The position numbers and the translations under genes were made by a program. A DNA stretch of 64,000 bases, from the NCBI RefSeq assembly GCF_010435915.1, contig NZ_JAAFZH010000013.1:124001-188000 (forward strand), read 5' to 3'. Every line of letters begins with the position of its first letter. Positions within the stretch are counted from its first letter, which is position 1. Positions 8,813-18,180 of this stretch are shown piece after piece. A model generated the notes under the pieces. It ran no database searches. It was not told the DNA's origin and worked only from the letters and a program-made list of their open reading frames with translations. The DNA is from Spirosoma terrae (GTDB lineage Bacteria; Bacteroidota; Bacteroidia; Cytophagales; Spirosomataceae).

Positions 8813-9688
8813 TTATGGTTTTTTAGCCCCTGCTACCTGCATTTGTAAGGTATAAATCGATTCCGATGCCGTAATAAACAGCATCCGTCGGTCTGCTCCA
8901 CCAAAGCAGATATTACCTGTCCAGTCTTCGTCGACCGGTATCTGGGCTATTTTTTCGCCAGCCGCGCTATAGACCGTTACGCCGTCGCCCCCGGTCAGAT
9001 ATAGGTTACCACGTTCGTCGAGAATCATGCCGTCGGAACCCTGTTCGACAAACAGTTGGCGGTTGCTCAGACTCGCATCAGGATTTATGTCGTACCGATA
9101 CGTTTTGTCATCGTCAATATCGGCCACGTAAAGGCGCTGTCCATCAGGAGTGCCAATAATACCATTGGGCTTTACGTAATCGGTATCGATCTTTTCGGGC
9201 TGCGACGATCCATAGGGCAGAAAATACAGATGTTCCCCATCGATGTCGGGCCCATCATGTTTCCAGTAATCCCGTTCGTAATACGGATCGGTAAAATAGA
9301 TATTACCCGTTGCATCGACCCAGAGATCGTTGGGCCCGTTGAGTCGACTCCCCTTATGATCGGTCATTAGCACCGTTACGTCTCCCTGCGGGCTGATCGA
9401 CCAGATTTCGTTGTTTTCGTCGGCGCAGGTTACTAAGTTACCGGACGGATCGAAATACATTCCGTTCGAGCGTCCAGCCTTCTCCTTGAATACCGACAAC
9501 GTACCATCAGTGCTATACCGCCAAATCCTGTCGTTTGGCTGATCGGTAAAAAACACATTACCTGCTTCGTCCACGGCAGGGCCTTCGGTAAAACTAAACT
9601 GATTGGATACGCGGATTAACGTAGCGCCGGGCGCTATGAGATTGGTTGTATCGAAAGCAGTAAAAACCTCCTGTTCAGATTGAGCCAT
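8813..9688 (-). CDS. SMP-30/gluconolactonase family beta-propeller protein
   Basis: A 291-residue six-bladed propeller. Metal-site phrases are present: FTEGPAVDEAGNVFFTD (Glu ligand), NGPNDLWVDATGNIYFTD (Asn/Asp) and YVKPNGIIGTPDGQRLYVAD. The family hydrolyses sugar lactones or related esters using a divalent metal. The open frame continues upstream to a TTG at 9745, but the ATG at 9688 (MAQSEQEVF) is the better start because the extra segment has neither signal-peptide form nor homology that I recognise. Without a signal peptide it would be cytoplasmic. Confidence 0.82.
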   Translation of the reverse strand: MAQSEQEVFTAFDTTNLIAPGATLIRVSNQFSFTEGPAVDEAGNVFFTDQPNDRIWRYSTDGTLSVFKEKAGRSNGMYFDPSGNLVTCADENNEIWSISPQGDVTVLMTDHKGSRLNGPNDLWVDATGNIYFTDPYYERDYWKHDGPDIDGEHLYFLPYGSSQPEKIDTDYVKPNGIIGTPDGQRLYVADIDDDKTYRYDINPDASLSNRQLFVEQGSDGMILDERGNLYLTGGDGVTVYSAAGEKIAQIPVDEDWTGNICFGGADRRMLFITASESIYTLQMQVAGAKKP

Positions 9689-9805
9689 AGTTTTTGCAAT
9701 AAGGGTTATTGTATCATGTCCTGAAAAAAGAACCGCCACCGCCAACCGCTTGTTTATAAATAAACGGGTTCATGTGTCCTGAAAAGCTAACAACCCCTGC
9801 CCTCT

Positions 9806-10486
9806 ATGACATTTTCTGACAACGCCATTGCCTATTACAACTCCCTTGCCGCACCGACCAACCTGCCTCCTACCGTCGACGTACTGAATCCCTATCAGGA
9901 GCCACCGGTGAAAGCCATTGTTGAGGAGTTTTACACACGCTTTTTTAATGATAACCGACCGCGTGTGTTTGTGCTGGGAATTAATCCAGGCCGGTTCGGT
10001 GCGGGCGTAACGGGCATTTCCTTTACGACACCTCAGAATCTGCGCCGGTATTGCGGTATCGACAACGACCTGCGCGATACACCTGAATTGTCGAGCCGGT
10101 TTATTTACCAGATTGTGGAAGCGTTTGGTGGTGCCAGGGACTTTTATAGCCGTTTTTTTCTGACCTCATTATTTCCGCTGGCGCTAACAAAAGGTGGGAA
10201 AAATTACAACTTCTACGACGATCGCCTAACGACCGAAGCTCTTTGGCCTGCTATTACCAATACCGTTCGGACCCAGCTTGCGTTTGGCGGTGACAGACGT
10301 GTAGCCGTTTGTCTGGGGCGAAAAAACGAAACCTATCTCCAGCGACTCAACAAGCAGCAGGGCTTTTTTGACCGTATCGTTACGCTCGACCACCCCCGCT
10401 ATATTTTGCAGTATAAAACCAAAGATGTTGACCAGTATCTGGACACCTATATTGCTACGTTACATGACTGTCTGGAAAGCCAATAA
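9806..10486 (+). CDS. SMUG2-like uracil-DNA glycosylase family protein
   Basis: A 226-residue protein with VFVLGINPGRFGAGVTGISF near residues 54-73, matching the GINPG active-site loop of the SMUG branch of uracil-DNA glycosylases, and a late LDHPRYILQY corresponding to the H-P-S-type DNA minor-groove loop. This group (formerly DUF4918) excises damaged bases such as uracil. It is a monocistronic gene on the + strand, divergent from the SMP-30 gene. The start follows CCCTCT directly with no Shine-Dalgarno, as usual here. Confidence 0.78.
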   Translation: MTFSDNAIAYYNSLAAPTNLPPTVDVLNPYQEPPVKAIVEEFYTRFFNDNRPRVFVLGINPGRFGAGVTGISFTTPQNLRRYCGIDNDLRDTPELSSRFIYQIVEAFGGARDFYSRFFLTSLFPLALTKGGKNYNFYDDRLTTEALWPAITNTVRTQLAFGGDRRVAVCLGRKNETYLQRLNKQQGFFDRIVTLDHPRYILQYKTKDVDQYLDTYIATLHDCLESQ

Positions 10487-10489
10487 AAA

Positions 10490-10511
10490 ATCGGCCTGTA
10501 TTCAGGCCGAT
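10490..10511 (-). terminator. Terminator hairpin for the minus-strand lipoprotein gene (possibly shared)
   Basis: Arms ATCGGCCTG (10490-10498) and CAGGCCGAT (10503-10511) with a 4-base loop. Read on the minus strand it is followed by TTTTTTATT, fitting termination of the lipoprotein gene that ends at 10550. Confidence 0.65.
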
Positions 10512-10549
10512 CGAACAATCAACAATTCAGGACAGATGTAGAGGCAGTA

Positions 10550-11098
10550 CTACGTTCGTGTCAGAACCATTGTCATGGTTGTCTGAACCATATCTCCGTT
10601 TACACCCTCTATATCTTTCTGGGAGCTTAAGGTAACGGTATTCCCATGAACAACGGTGTCGTAGGTTTCTACCGAGCCGTCAGACTCTATTATCGTCAGC
10701 TTATTACCCTTCATTGACCATTGTGCTTCGTCAGCGATTGGTGTAATCTCGTTGATTTCATCGATACGCTCTTTGCCATCAATGCTATCATCCCCTTCCT
10801 GGCAGGAGATGGGATTAAGCGCCGATGCCGTACCGTTACTATCAAAGGTAAATGTTAGCTCTTGTAAGCATGATTCGGCGCCAAGATTGACCAGCAATTG
10901 ATAAAAATCATCGATCTTACCAAAGTAATTCGTCTCAACAGCTGGATTAACAGTCATGCTGGCTATTTTCCAGCTTCCCTCAATGGAGCCCGGAACAACC
11001 GCCGGTCTGTTGGTTTCTTTCGTACAATTACTAAGCCACAAGGGCAGGGCTATCAGCAAAGCCCAGCTTAGTAAACGGTAGTGATCTCTTTTCTTCAT
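10550..11098 (-). CDS. Lipocalin-like lipoprotein, copy 1
   Basis: A 182-residue lipoprotein: charged start MKKRDHYRLL, hydrophobic LSWALLIALPLWL, lipobox LSNC, then GSIEGSWKIASMTVNPA, a Cys-containing strand (CLQELTFTFDSNGTASA) and W-x-x-x-G-N-K-L-T-I, which is the standard layout of the Bacteroidota lipocalin-like family. ATG 11098 is chosen over the ORF's first Met because the lipoprotein signal starts there. Two paralogues follow in tandem, so this is copy 1 of a small cluster. Function unknown; the fold binds small hydrophobic ligands in other systems. An isolated cysteine pair in the barrel may form a disulfide. Confidence 0.75.
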   Translation of the reverse strand: MKKRDHYRLLSWALLIALPLWLSNCTKETNRPAVVPGSIEGSWKIASMTVNPAVETNYFGKIDDFYQLLVNLGAESCLQELTFTFDSNGTASALNPISCQEGDDSIDGKERIDEINEITPIADEAQWSMKGNKLTIIESDGSVETYDTVVHGNTVTLSSQKDIEGVNGDMVQTTMTMVLTRT

Positions 11099-11291
11099 TC
11101 GCTTTATAGAATAGGTCGTATTAAAAGCCAAAAATGAAGCATAAAGGCCAAAGCCAGTCATACGATTCCTTGTATTTAGTAAACGGCAGACCTATCTACC
11201 CATACGCTGGCAACCGGTCAATTCATTCTGGTACAAACCTTTCCCATGTCTAAAAGCTTAGCGTTTCTATTTGCCGGAAGGCATAAAAAAA

Positions 11292-11316
11292 GACCGTCCA
11301 CCAGTAGTGGGCGGTC
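11292..11316 (-). terminator. Terminator hairpin for lipoprotein copy 2
   Basis: GACCGTCCAC and GTGGGCGGTC pair (one G-T wobble) around a 5-base loop; on the minus strand the hairpin is followed by TTTTTTTATG. Confidence 0.6.
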
Positions 11317-11339
11317 GTGAATGACGTAGCATTATTGAT

Positions 11340-11870
11340 TTATGCTTTGGTCATTTCCAGCGTCATGGTGTAGGTTTCATCTTTGCCATCGCCATCCAAA
11401 TCATCGGTTTCCTTAGCTGACAATTTCAACGTATTACCACTTACTACGACGTCATACGTTGTTACGTCGGAACCGCTGGTAATCGTTAGTTTGTTGCCAT
11501 CCAACCGCCAGCTCGAATTTTCTTCAATCGGGTTCATATCATCAGACGTATCACATTTGTTACCCGCCTTGCCGGTAATTTTACCGTTACTGTTAAATGT
11601 AACGACCGTAGTCGTCAAACACTCAACGGCATCATTTCCAAGGCCACCTGGCAGTGATTTTAGCGCAGCCAGTAAATCATTGCTTTTTTGACCATTTCCC
11701 AAAAAATCTATGGCCGGATCAACCTTATAACCTGATATACGCCAATTGCCTTCAATAGCGGAAGTAGACGGTGCAACAGCGTCATCTTTTTTGGAACAGC
11801 TTCCAAACCAGAAAGGCATTACCGCAATAAAAACCCAGGCGAGCGATCGGGAGAAATAACTTCTTTTCAT
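11340..11870 (-). CDS. Lipocalin-like lipoprotein, copy 2
   Basis: A 176-residue lipoprotein (MKRSYFSRSLAWVFIAVMPF, lipobox FGSC). It has the same architecture as copies 1 and 3: SAIEGNWRISGYKVDPA, a central VECLTTTVVTFNSNGKITG, ENSSWRLDGNKLTI and a final strand around GNTLKLSAKETDDLDGDG. The DxDGDG segment near the C-terminus is an EF-hand-like calcium loop also present in copy 3 but weaker in copy 1. It is flanked by its own terminator, so the three copies may be separately transcribed. Function unknown. Confidence 0.75.
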   Translation of the reverse strand: MKRSYFSRSLAWVFIAVMPFWFGSCSKKDDAVAPSTSAIEGNWRISGYKVDPAIDFLGNGQKSNDLLAALKSLPGGLGNDAVECLTTTVVTFNSNGKITGKAGNKCDTSDDMNPIEENSSWRLDGNKLTITSGSDVTTYDVVVSGNTLKLSAKETDDLDGDGKDETYTMTLEMTKA

Positions 11871-12011
11871 AAAGCGCTATTGTGAAAAATATGAACAAAT
11901 AGGATTCGAGATCAAAAGTCATCAATAGCCTACTTTCCCTATTCCAATCGTTGAGTAAACGGTCTAATCGGTTCGTAAACGGTCCTGTTTCGCTACGTTT
12001 ACCAGCAAAAA

Positions 12012-12039
12012 AGGCAGCCCATTTTTCAATAGGCTGCCT
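12012..12039 (-). terminator. Terminator hairpin for lipoprotein copy 3
   Basis: AGGCAGCC (12012-12019) pairs with GGCTGCCT (12032-12039); read on the minus strand it runs into TTTTTTGC. Confidence 0.6.
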
Positions 12040-12061
12040 CAACCGGATGAGAGAATACTAC

Positions 12062-12559
12062 TTATGCACGCTTAAATTCGATGATTGTAGTGTAATTGTC
12101 GATTACGCCGTCGCCATCCAAATCGTCCTGCTCGTTAATGCTCCAGGTCATTGTGTTTCCACTAACAACCAGATCGTACGTTTGAGCTCCGTCGCTGTCA
12201 GTAATGGTCAGTTTATTGCCATTTACTTTCCAGGTAGAGTTATCGGACGCCGGACTCAGATCGTCAGCACCAGCCGACTGACATTTTGGAGAGGCAACAC
12301 CCGTTACTTTACTGTTACTGTTGAATGTAATTTTAGAGTCGGTTAGACAAGCTATTACTTCTTCGCCAAGATATTGCTTAATGAGAGCCAGGTAATCCTG
12401 AGTCTGGTTACCCATTTTCAGCTGGATACCCGATACTTTCCAGCTTCCTTCTACTCCGTTCGGTGTCAGTACGTCGCCACCGTTTTCTTTTTTACAACTG
12501 CTCATCCAGAATGGCATTGCCACTACAAATGCCCAAATGAGTATACGACCTAGTTTCAT
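12062..12559 (-). CDS. Lipocalin-like lipoprotein, copy 3
   Basis: A 165-residue lipoprotein beginning MKLGRILIWAFVVAMPFW with lipobox MSSC. It continues with NGVEGSWKVSGIQLKMG, VIACLTDSKITFNSNSKV, NSTWKVNGNKLTI and a DDLDGDG loop, clearly paralogous to the two preceding genes. ATG 12559 is chosen because the longer open frame (to 12661) adds a Cys/Pro-rich segment with no homology. Likely anchored to the outer or inner membrane through the lipid. Function unknown; tandem duplication is the most likely origin. Confidence 0.75.
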   Translation of the reverse strand: MKLGRILIWAFVVAMPFWMSSCKKENGGDVLTPNGVEGSWKVSGIQLKMGNQTQDYLALIKQYLGEEVIACLTDSKITFNSNSKVTGVASPKCQSAGADDLSPASDNSTWKVNGNKLTITDSDGAQTYDLVVSGNTMTWSINEQDDLDGDGVIDNYTTIIEFKRA

Positions 12560-12855
12560 TAGATTTGTGTTTATAGAATGATTGAGTTCCTTTGACTGAC
12601 ACAAAAGTATAGGGCCACATACAGGCTCACACGGGCAATCGGGATGAACAGTAAAAAGCATTTAACGAAGTGTCATAAGCGCTGACTGAATTGCCAGTTT
12701 TGCCCTTCAGACTACCCGTAGCTTTTATCAGAGAGCATACGGAGCGCTCACAACCGCAAAAAATAAACCCTTTGCTATCAGGGCGTTCTGGTAGCGTAGT
12801 ACGCCAGCACTTGTAAAACCTCGCTGCCGATTGTAGTATTACGACTAATTCCTCA

Positions 12856-15420
12856 ATGCTACGTTCACCTCATTCAGCAAACATGGTCCGCTTTTTAGGT
12901 ATCATCAGCCTGCTCTTTTCTCTCTCCCAGCTATCCAGCGCTCAAGTCAATTCACCCGCGTCATCAAAGCCCGCCAGTTATCAGTTTACCAAAGGGTTGC
13001 TGGCTCTAACGGGCAGCCGATACGGACGGGAGGCCATTTATATGGACCCGTTGGCCTATCAGTTATATACAAACACGCTGAAAAAACCCATCGAAGGCGC
13101 TGTATTTGGGCAGAACGCACAAGGTCAGGACATTACATGGCAGACCGTAACCGCCGACAGTCTAAATAGAATACGGCCAAGAAATGGCTTTCGAATGGGC
13201 GCCGGTGGTCCGGCGGGCCCTGGAATTTCGCCCGGTAGCATTCGCAACGGCATCGGGAATGGGGGCGGCTATATTTACCTGACGTATTCATCTCCAAAAG
13301 CGCAAACCGCGATTCTCAATATCAAGGGCAATAGTCATGTGTACGTGAACGGCGAACTGCACATGGGCGATGCCTACAGCATGGGCTTTCTGTCGCTCCC
13401 TATACAGTTGAACAAAGGGCTGAATGAATTTTATGTTCGCGGCCTGTCCATCACCGCCAGCCTGACGTTTCCGACGAAACCCGTTTTGCTACATGTAGAC
13501 GACCCAACTATTCCAGGCATTAGTTTGGGTGGCCCTAACTCGGCTTTGCAGGGAGCTGTTGTGGTTATCAACACTTCCGCCAAACCCTTAACTGATTTGA
13601 CGATCAGGAGCGTGGTACAAGGCAAAGAAGTTCTTTCTTCTCTACCCGCTATTCCAGCCTTATCGTTACGTAAAGTACCGTTTACGGTTGATGGCAGTGC
13701 CGCAACAACACCAGGTAAAGTGAACTGCGCCTTAACATTGCTCAAAAACGGGAAACCAATCGACGAGAATACCATAACACTAGACGTAGTAGCGCCTGGT
13801 GCCTCTTACAGTAATACGTTCGTCAGCGCTATCGACGGAAGCCTTCAGTACTACGCCGTAACTCCGCAATCGTCTCCCGCTACGTCTAATTCGGCACTGT
13901 TCCTGTCGGTTCACGGAGCAGGCGTAGAAGCCATTGGTCAGGCCAGAGCCTATAAACCTAAAGACTGGGGAACGCTGGTAGCCGCCACCAATCGGCGACC
14001 ACGTGGTTTCAACTGGGAAGATTGGGGACGCATCGATGCACTCGAAGTCCTGTCTATTGCTAAAGACAAATTCAAACCGAATCCGCAACATATCTACCTG
14101 ACAGGTCACTCGATGGGTGGACACGGCAGTTGGTTCCTCGGTGCTACGTATCCCGACAAATGGGCGGCTATTGCTCCCTGCGCGGGCTATCCGACACTCA
14201 AGGAATACGGGTCGGCCGATGGCGTTATTCCGGATAGCAGTTCGGTTCCCGTTGAACGACTTTTGCTACGTTCCGGCAATCAGAGCGACGTATTGAAATT
14301 GGTCAGCAACTACAAGCCACTGGGCGTTTACGTATTTCACGGCGACGCAGACAAAACCGTACCGGTTACCTACGCCCGGCAAATGCGCAAATTACTGGGC
14401 GATTTTCATAGTGATCTGAGCTACTACGAATATCCCAATGGCGAACATTGGTTCGGCAATCATAGTGTTGACTGGAAACCGTTGTTCGATTTTTTCAAGT
14501 GGCACAAGCGCCCGGCCGATTCAACGGTCAATTCCATTGATTTCATGACAGCCAATCCGGGCATTTCGTCTTCGTACTACTGGGCCTCTATCGAACAGCA
14601 AAACCAGCCGTTGCAGTATAGCCGAATCCGACTGAATCGGAGTACCAAAACGCTTTCGGGCAAAACGGAGAATGTGCAGTTGTTGAAACTCAAGCTGGCC
14701 GACTTTGGGGAAAATGCCGCAGTCAACATTACGCTCGACGACACGACTCCGATCCGTTACACTACCCAAAGCGCCAACGACAGCTTGTTTTTGCGCCGGG
14801 AAAATAATCAATGGCAGATAGCCCAAAAGCCTACTGTGCGGGAGAAAGGGCCGCATCGGTACGGTACGTTCAAAGATGCCTTTAATCACCGAATGGTTTT
14901 TGTGTATAGCACACAGGGCAGCAAAGAAGAAAACGAGTGGAGCCTACAGAAAGCACGATTCGATGCCGAAACCTGGTATTACCGGGGCAATGGTGCGGTA
15001 GATATTATTGCCGACACCGATTTTTCGTTACAAAAATATGCCAACCGTGGCGTCATTTTGATCGGCAATGCTACGTCTAACGCGGCCTGGAAGGTACTCC
15101 TGGCCGACTGTCCGATTCAGGTCGAACGCAATTTGATTCGGATGGGCAATCAGTCCTGGAAAGGCGGGGACCTGGCTACATATTTTGTCTGGCCTATTAG
15201 AGACTCCCCTGTTGCATCGGTGGCCGTTATTGGCGGAACGGGGTTGGCCGGGATGAAAGCCGCTTCGGCTAATCAATATTTTGCGGGAGCAAGCGGTTTT
15301 CCCGATTTCATGATTTTTGGGCTAGACATGCTGCAGAAGGGCAGCCAGGGAGTGCAAGCAGCAGGCTTCTTCGACAATGCATGGAACGTAGTCGGAACGA
15401 ACGTAGTTACCAACGAATAG
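12856..15420 (+). CDS. Secreted alpha/beta hydrolase (prolyl-oligopeptidase/PHB-depolymerase-like) with extra N- and C-domains
   Basis: An 854-residue secreted protein. A signal peptide (MVRFLGIISLLFSLSQLSSA) starts at an internal ATG at 12883, which may be the true start. Residues ~100-330 form beta-rich domains (PA14-like or Ig-like, VYVNGELHMGD). The hydrolase core has LFLSVHGAGVEA, the nucleophile elbow YLTGHSMGGHGSWFLG, an Asp region VYVFHGDADKTVPVTYA and His in YEYPNGEHWFGN. A 290-residue C-terminal beta-rich domain follows. It probably cleaves an ester or peptide outside the inner membrane; substrate not predictable. It stands alone between the lipocalin cluster and a YbjQ-like gene. 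Confidence 0.78.
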   Translation: MLRSPHSANMVRFLGIISLLFSLSQLSSAQVNSPASSKPASYQFTKGLLALTGSRYGREAIYMDPLAYQLYTNTLKKPIEGAVFGQNAQGQDITWQTVTADSLNRIRPRNGFRMGAGGPAGPGISPGSIRNGIGNGGGYIYLTYSSPKAQTAILNIKGNSHVYVNGELHMGDAYSMGFLSLPIQLNKGLNEFYVRGLSITASLTFPTKPVLLHVDDPTIPGISLGGPNSALQGAVVVINTSAKPLTDLTIRSVVQGKEVLSSLPAIPALSLRKVPFTVDGSAATTPGKVNCALTLLKNGKPIDENTITLDVVAPGASYSNTFVSAIDGSLQYYAVTPQSSPATSNSALFLSVHGAGVEAIGQARAYKPKDWGTLVAATNRRPRGFNWEDWGRIDALEVLSIAKDKFKPNPQHIYLTGHSMGGHGSWFLGATYPDKWAAIAPCAGYPTLKEYGSADGVIPDSSSVPVERLLLRSGNQSDVLKLVSNYKPLGVYVFHGDADKTVPVTYARQMRKLLGDFHSDLSYYEYPNGEHWFGNHSVDWKPLFDFFKWHKRPADSTVNSIDFMTANPGISSSYYWASIEQQNQPLQYSRIRLNRSTKTLSGKTENVQLLKLKLADFGENAAVNITLDDTTPIRYTTQSANDSLFLRRENNQWQIAQKPTVREKGPHRYGTFKDAFNHRMVFVYSTQGSKEENEWSLQKARFDAETWYYRGNGAVDIIADTDFSLQKYANRGVILIGNATSNAAWKVLLADCPIQVERNLIRMGNQSWKGGDLATYFVWPIRDSPVASVAVIGGTGLAGMKAASANQYFAGASGFPDFMIFGLDMLQKGSQGVQAAGFFDNAWNVVGTNVVTNE

Positions 15421-15563
15421 TTGCCATTTCTCTACTACACGTACCGTTAATACGGTTGTTTTGCCAAATGACCTATTTTTATACATTCATATAGTCGGGA
15501 ACAACTAATTTGCAGCCATTGGTAACCACTAACCTTACGATTTCATAACACTAGAATCTTTTC

Positions 15564-15890
15564 ATGCTTATAACTACCACTTCCAATATTGAAGGTAAAC
15601 ACATTTCGAAATACGTTGGTCTGGTCAATGGTGAAGCCATTATTGGGGCAAATCTTGTCAAAGACTTTTTTACCAGCATCCGGGATGTAGTGGGAGGTCA
15701 CAACGGTGCCTATGTTCAGGCGCTTCGCGAAGCGAAAAGCATTGCTATCAAAGAAATGATCGATCAGGCGACCCGGCTTGGCGCCACGGCCATCATCGGC
15801 GTCGACCTCGACTACCAGACTATCGGTAGCAATGGGGCCATGCTCATGGTTAGCGCCAATGGCACCGCCGTTGTTGTTGAAAAAGGCTGA
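15564..15890 (+). CDS. YbjQ/UPF0145 family protein
   Basis: A 108-residue protein matching the whole UPF0145 (YbjQ) family: MLITTTSNIEGKHISKYVGLV at the start, NLVKDFFTSIRDVVGG, ALREAKSIAIKEMIDQA, and LGATAIIGVDLDYQTI. The family forms small pentameric shells and has been called a heavy-metal-binding domain, but its role is not established. Full-length and intact, cytoplasmic. About 60 bases separate it from the next gene, so co-transcription with the S9 peptidase is possible but not shown. Confidence 0.88.
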   Translation: MLITTTSNIEGKHISKYVGLVNGEAIIGANLVKDFFTSIRDVVGGHNGAYVQALREAKSIAIKEMIDQATRLGATAIIGVDLDYQTIGSNGAMLMVSANGTAVVVEKG

Positions 15891-15952
15891 GACTGGTAGC
15901 TTGCCAAATTTCATGTAATTTTACTGGCAAACCGAAACCAGCTACATTTTTT

Positions 15953-18166
15953 GTGACTTCATCAACCTTTTCAGTTCGCCAGGTTCTCTTCACCGCCTGG
16001 CTTAGTGTTACTGCGTTTTCTTCCTTTGCTCAGATCCCTGGCCGCCAGATACACTGGTCGACCGATGGCAATGCCTTCGCAACTGTAGAACAAGGCAATC
16101 TGGTTAAAACAGATATTCGTTCTGGACGAAAAATAGCCCTGATCGCCAAAGAGAAATTCCAGAAGTCGGGGTCAAACCAGCCACTGGCAATCACCGATTT
16201 TGCGTTTACACCCGATAGTAGTCAGGTACTTATTTTCACGAACACGGCCCGCGTATGGCGCTACAACACGCGGGGCGACTATTATCTTCTAAATAAGGCA
16301 ACAGGACAGCTTCGTCAGCTTGGATCTGGTTCCAGCCCGTTACCGGCTCAATCGTTTATGTATGCCAAATTTTCGCCCGATGGCAAAAAAGTAGCGTACG
16401 TGAGCGACCATAATCTGTTTGTCGAAGACGTAGCGACCGGGCAGCGGACGCAACTCACAACCGACGGTACGCGCAAACGCATAAACGGTACGTTCGACTG
16501 GGCGTACGAAGAAGAATTCGACTGTCGCGATGGTTTCCGCTGGAGCCCTGATAGTAAATCGATTGCGTACTGGCAGGTCGATGCGACCAAGATCCGGGAC
16601 TATCTGATGCTGAATACGACCGATTCCATTTATTCGCACGTTGTGCCGGTCGAGTATCCTAAAGTTGGCGAAAACCCTTCGCCCGCCCGCATCGGAATCG
16701 TTTCAGCAACGGGTGGCAAGACAAACTGGCTCGCTATTCCCGGCGATCCACAGCAGCATTACCTGGTTCGGATGGAGTGGTTTCCTACCGCTAACACGAT
16801 CATTGTCCAGCAGTTGAATCGCAAGCAGAACGAAAGCAAGTTGTTTGTCTGCAACCCAGCAAATGGGTCGGCCAATTTGATCGCAACCGAAACCGACAAA
16901 GCCTGGATCGATGGGAAAGACCGTTGGAACCCCGACGGTCCCGCTGGCTGGGAATGGCTCAATGGTGGTAAGGCCTTCATCTGGGTATCCGAAAAAGATG
17001 GCTGGCGTCATATTTACCGAGTCAATACTGACGGTAAACAGGAAGTGTTGCTGACGCCGGGCGCCTACGACATTGCATCGATTAATCGCATCGACGAGGC
17101 AACCAACCAGATTTATTTCATCGCATCGCCCGACAATACCAACCAGCGCTATTTATACAGAACCCGTCTGGATGGCAAAGGCAAAGCCGAACGCGTGACG
17201 CCTGCCGGTTTATCGGGTACGCATGGGTATACTATTTCGCCGAATGGCCGGTTTGCCATGCATACGTTTACGAACTACCAGACGCCCCCCGTTCTTGAGT
17301 GGATAAGCTTACCGGATCATAAACCCATAAACGAAAGCGCAAGCATAGCCACCCGAGTAAACCCAGTAGCCAAATCGAACATCAGCTTTTTCAAACTGAC
17401 AACCGACGATGGCATTACGCTAGATGGCTGGATGGCCAAACCGACTGATTTCGATAGTACGAAAAAATACCCCGTTGTCTTCTACGTGTACGGCGAACCG
17501 GCCAGCAGCACCGTCAACGATGTGTTTTCGGTCGGCATAAACCGTTTATTTCTGGGCGATATGGCTAAGGCGGGTTACGTCTACGTAGCGCTTGATAACC
17601 GGGGCACGCCCAACCTAAAAGGAGCCACCTGGCGCAAAGCCATTTACCGGCAAATAGGACGTATTAATATCCGCGATCAGGCGATGGGTGCGAAGAAGCT
17701 GTTTTCGCAACACGCCTACCTCGACACAAGCCGGGTGGCGGTTTGGGGATGGAGCGGTGGCGGCTCTACAACGCTCCATCTGCTGTTTCAACATCCCGAC
17801 ATTTACAAAACGGGCATTTCGATTGCGGCAGTAGGCAATCAGTTGTTCTACGACAATATTTATCAGGAGCGTTACATGGGTCTGCCTCAGGAAAATCGCG
17901 AAGATTTCGTAGCTGGCTCGCCCATTACGTATGCTAAAAACCTGCGGGGCAACCTGTTGTATATTCACGGAACCGGCGACGATAACGTTCATTACGACAA
18001 TGCAGAAGTATTGATCAATGAACTGGTAAAATACAACAAGCAGTTTCAGGTTATGCCGTACCCTAATCGTACCCACAGCATTTCGGAAGGAGAGGGTACG
18101 TCGGAGCACCTGCGCACGTTGTATACCAACTATTTGTTACAGCATTGCCCTCCCGGCCCCCGTTAA
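15953..18166 (+). CDS. S9 family peptidase, dipeptidyl-peptidase IV-like
   Basis: A 737-residue secreted serine peptidase. The GTG start is immediately followed by a signal peptide (RQVLFTAWLSVTAFSSFA). The N-terminal half is a DPP IV beta-propeller with DWAYEEEFDCRDGFRWSPD, holding the double-Glu motif that binds the substrate amino terminus. The C-terminal half is the catalytic domain: nucleophile WGWSGGGSTTLHL, Asp in IHGTGDDNVHYDNAE and His in NRTHSISEGEGT. It should release X-Pro or X-Ala dipeptides from peptides in the periplasm. The stop lies 14 bases before the ATG of an M1 peptidase gene, suggesting an operon for peptide breakdown. Confidence 0.9.
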   Translation: MTSSTFSVRQVLFTAWLSVTAFSSFAQIPGRQIHWSTDGNAFATVEQGNLVKTDIRSGRKIALIAKEKFQKSGSNQPLAITDFAFTPDSSQVLIFTNTARVWRYNTRGDYYLLNKATGQLRQLGSGSSPLPAQSFMYAKFSPDGKKVAYVSDHNLFVEDVATGQRTQLTTDGTRKRINGTFDWAYEEEFDCRDGFRWSPDSKSIAYWQVDATKIRDYLMLNTTDSIYSHVVPVEYPKVGENPSPARIGIVSATGGKTNWLAIPGDPQQHYLVRMEWFPTANTIIVQQLNRKQNESKLFVCNPANGSANLIATETDKAWIDGKDRWNPDGPAGWEWLNGGKAFIWVSEKDGWRHIYRVNTDGKQEVLLTPGAYDIASINRIDEATNQIYFIASPDNTNQRYLYRTRLDGKGKAERVTPAGLSGTHGYTISPNGRFAMHTFTNYQTPPVLEWISLPDHKPINESASIATRVNPVAKSNISFFKLTTDDGITLDGWMAKPTDFDSTKKYPVVFYVYGEPASSTVNDVFSVGINRLFLGDMAKAGYVYVALDNRGTPNLKGATWRKAIYRQIGRINIRDQAMGAKKLFSQHAYLDTSRVAVWGWSGGGSTTLHLLFQHPDIYKTGISIAAVGNQLFYDNIYQERYMGLPQENREDFVAGSPITYAKNLRGNLLYIHGTGDDNVHYDNAEVLINELVKYNKQFQVMPYPNRTHSISEGEGTSEHLRTLYTNYLLQHCPPGPR

Positions 18167-18180
18167 GCCACTTCACGACT

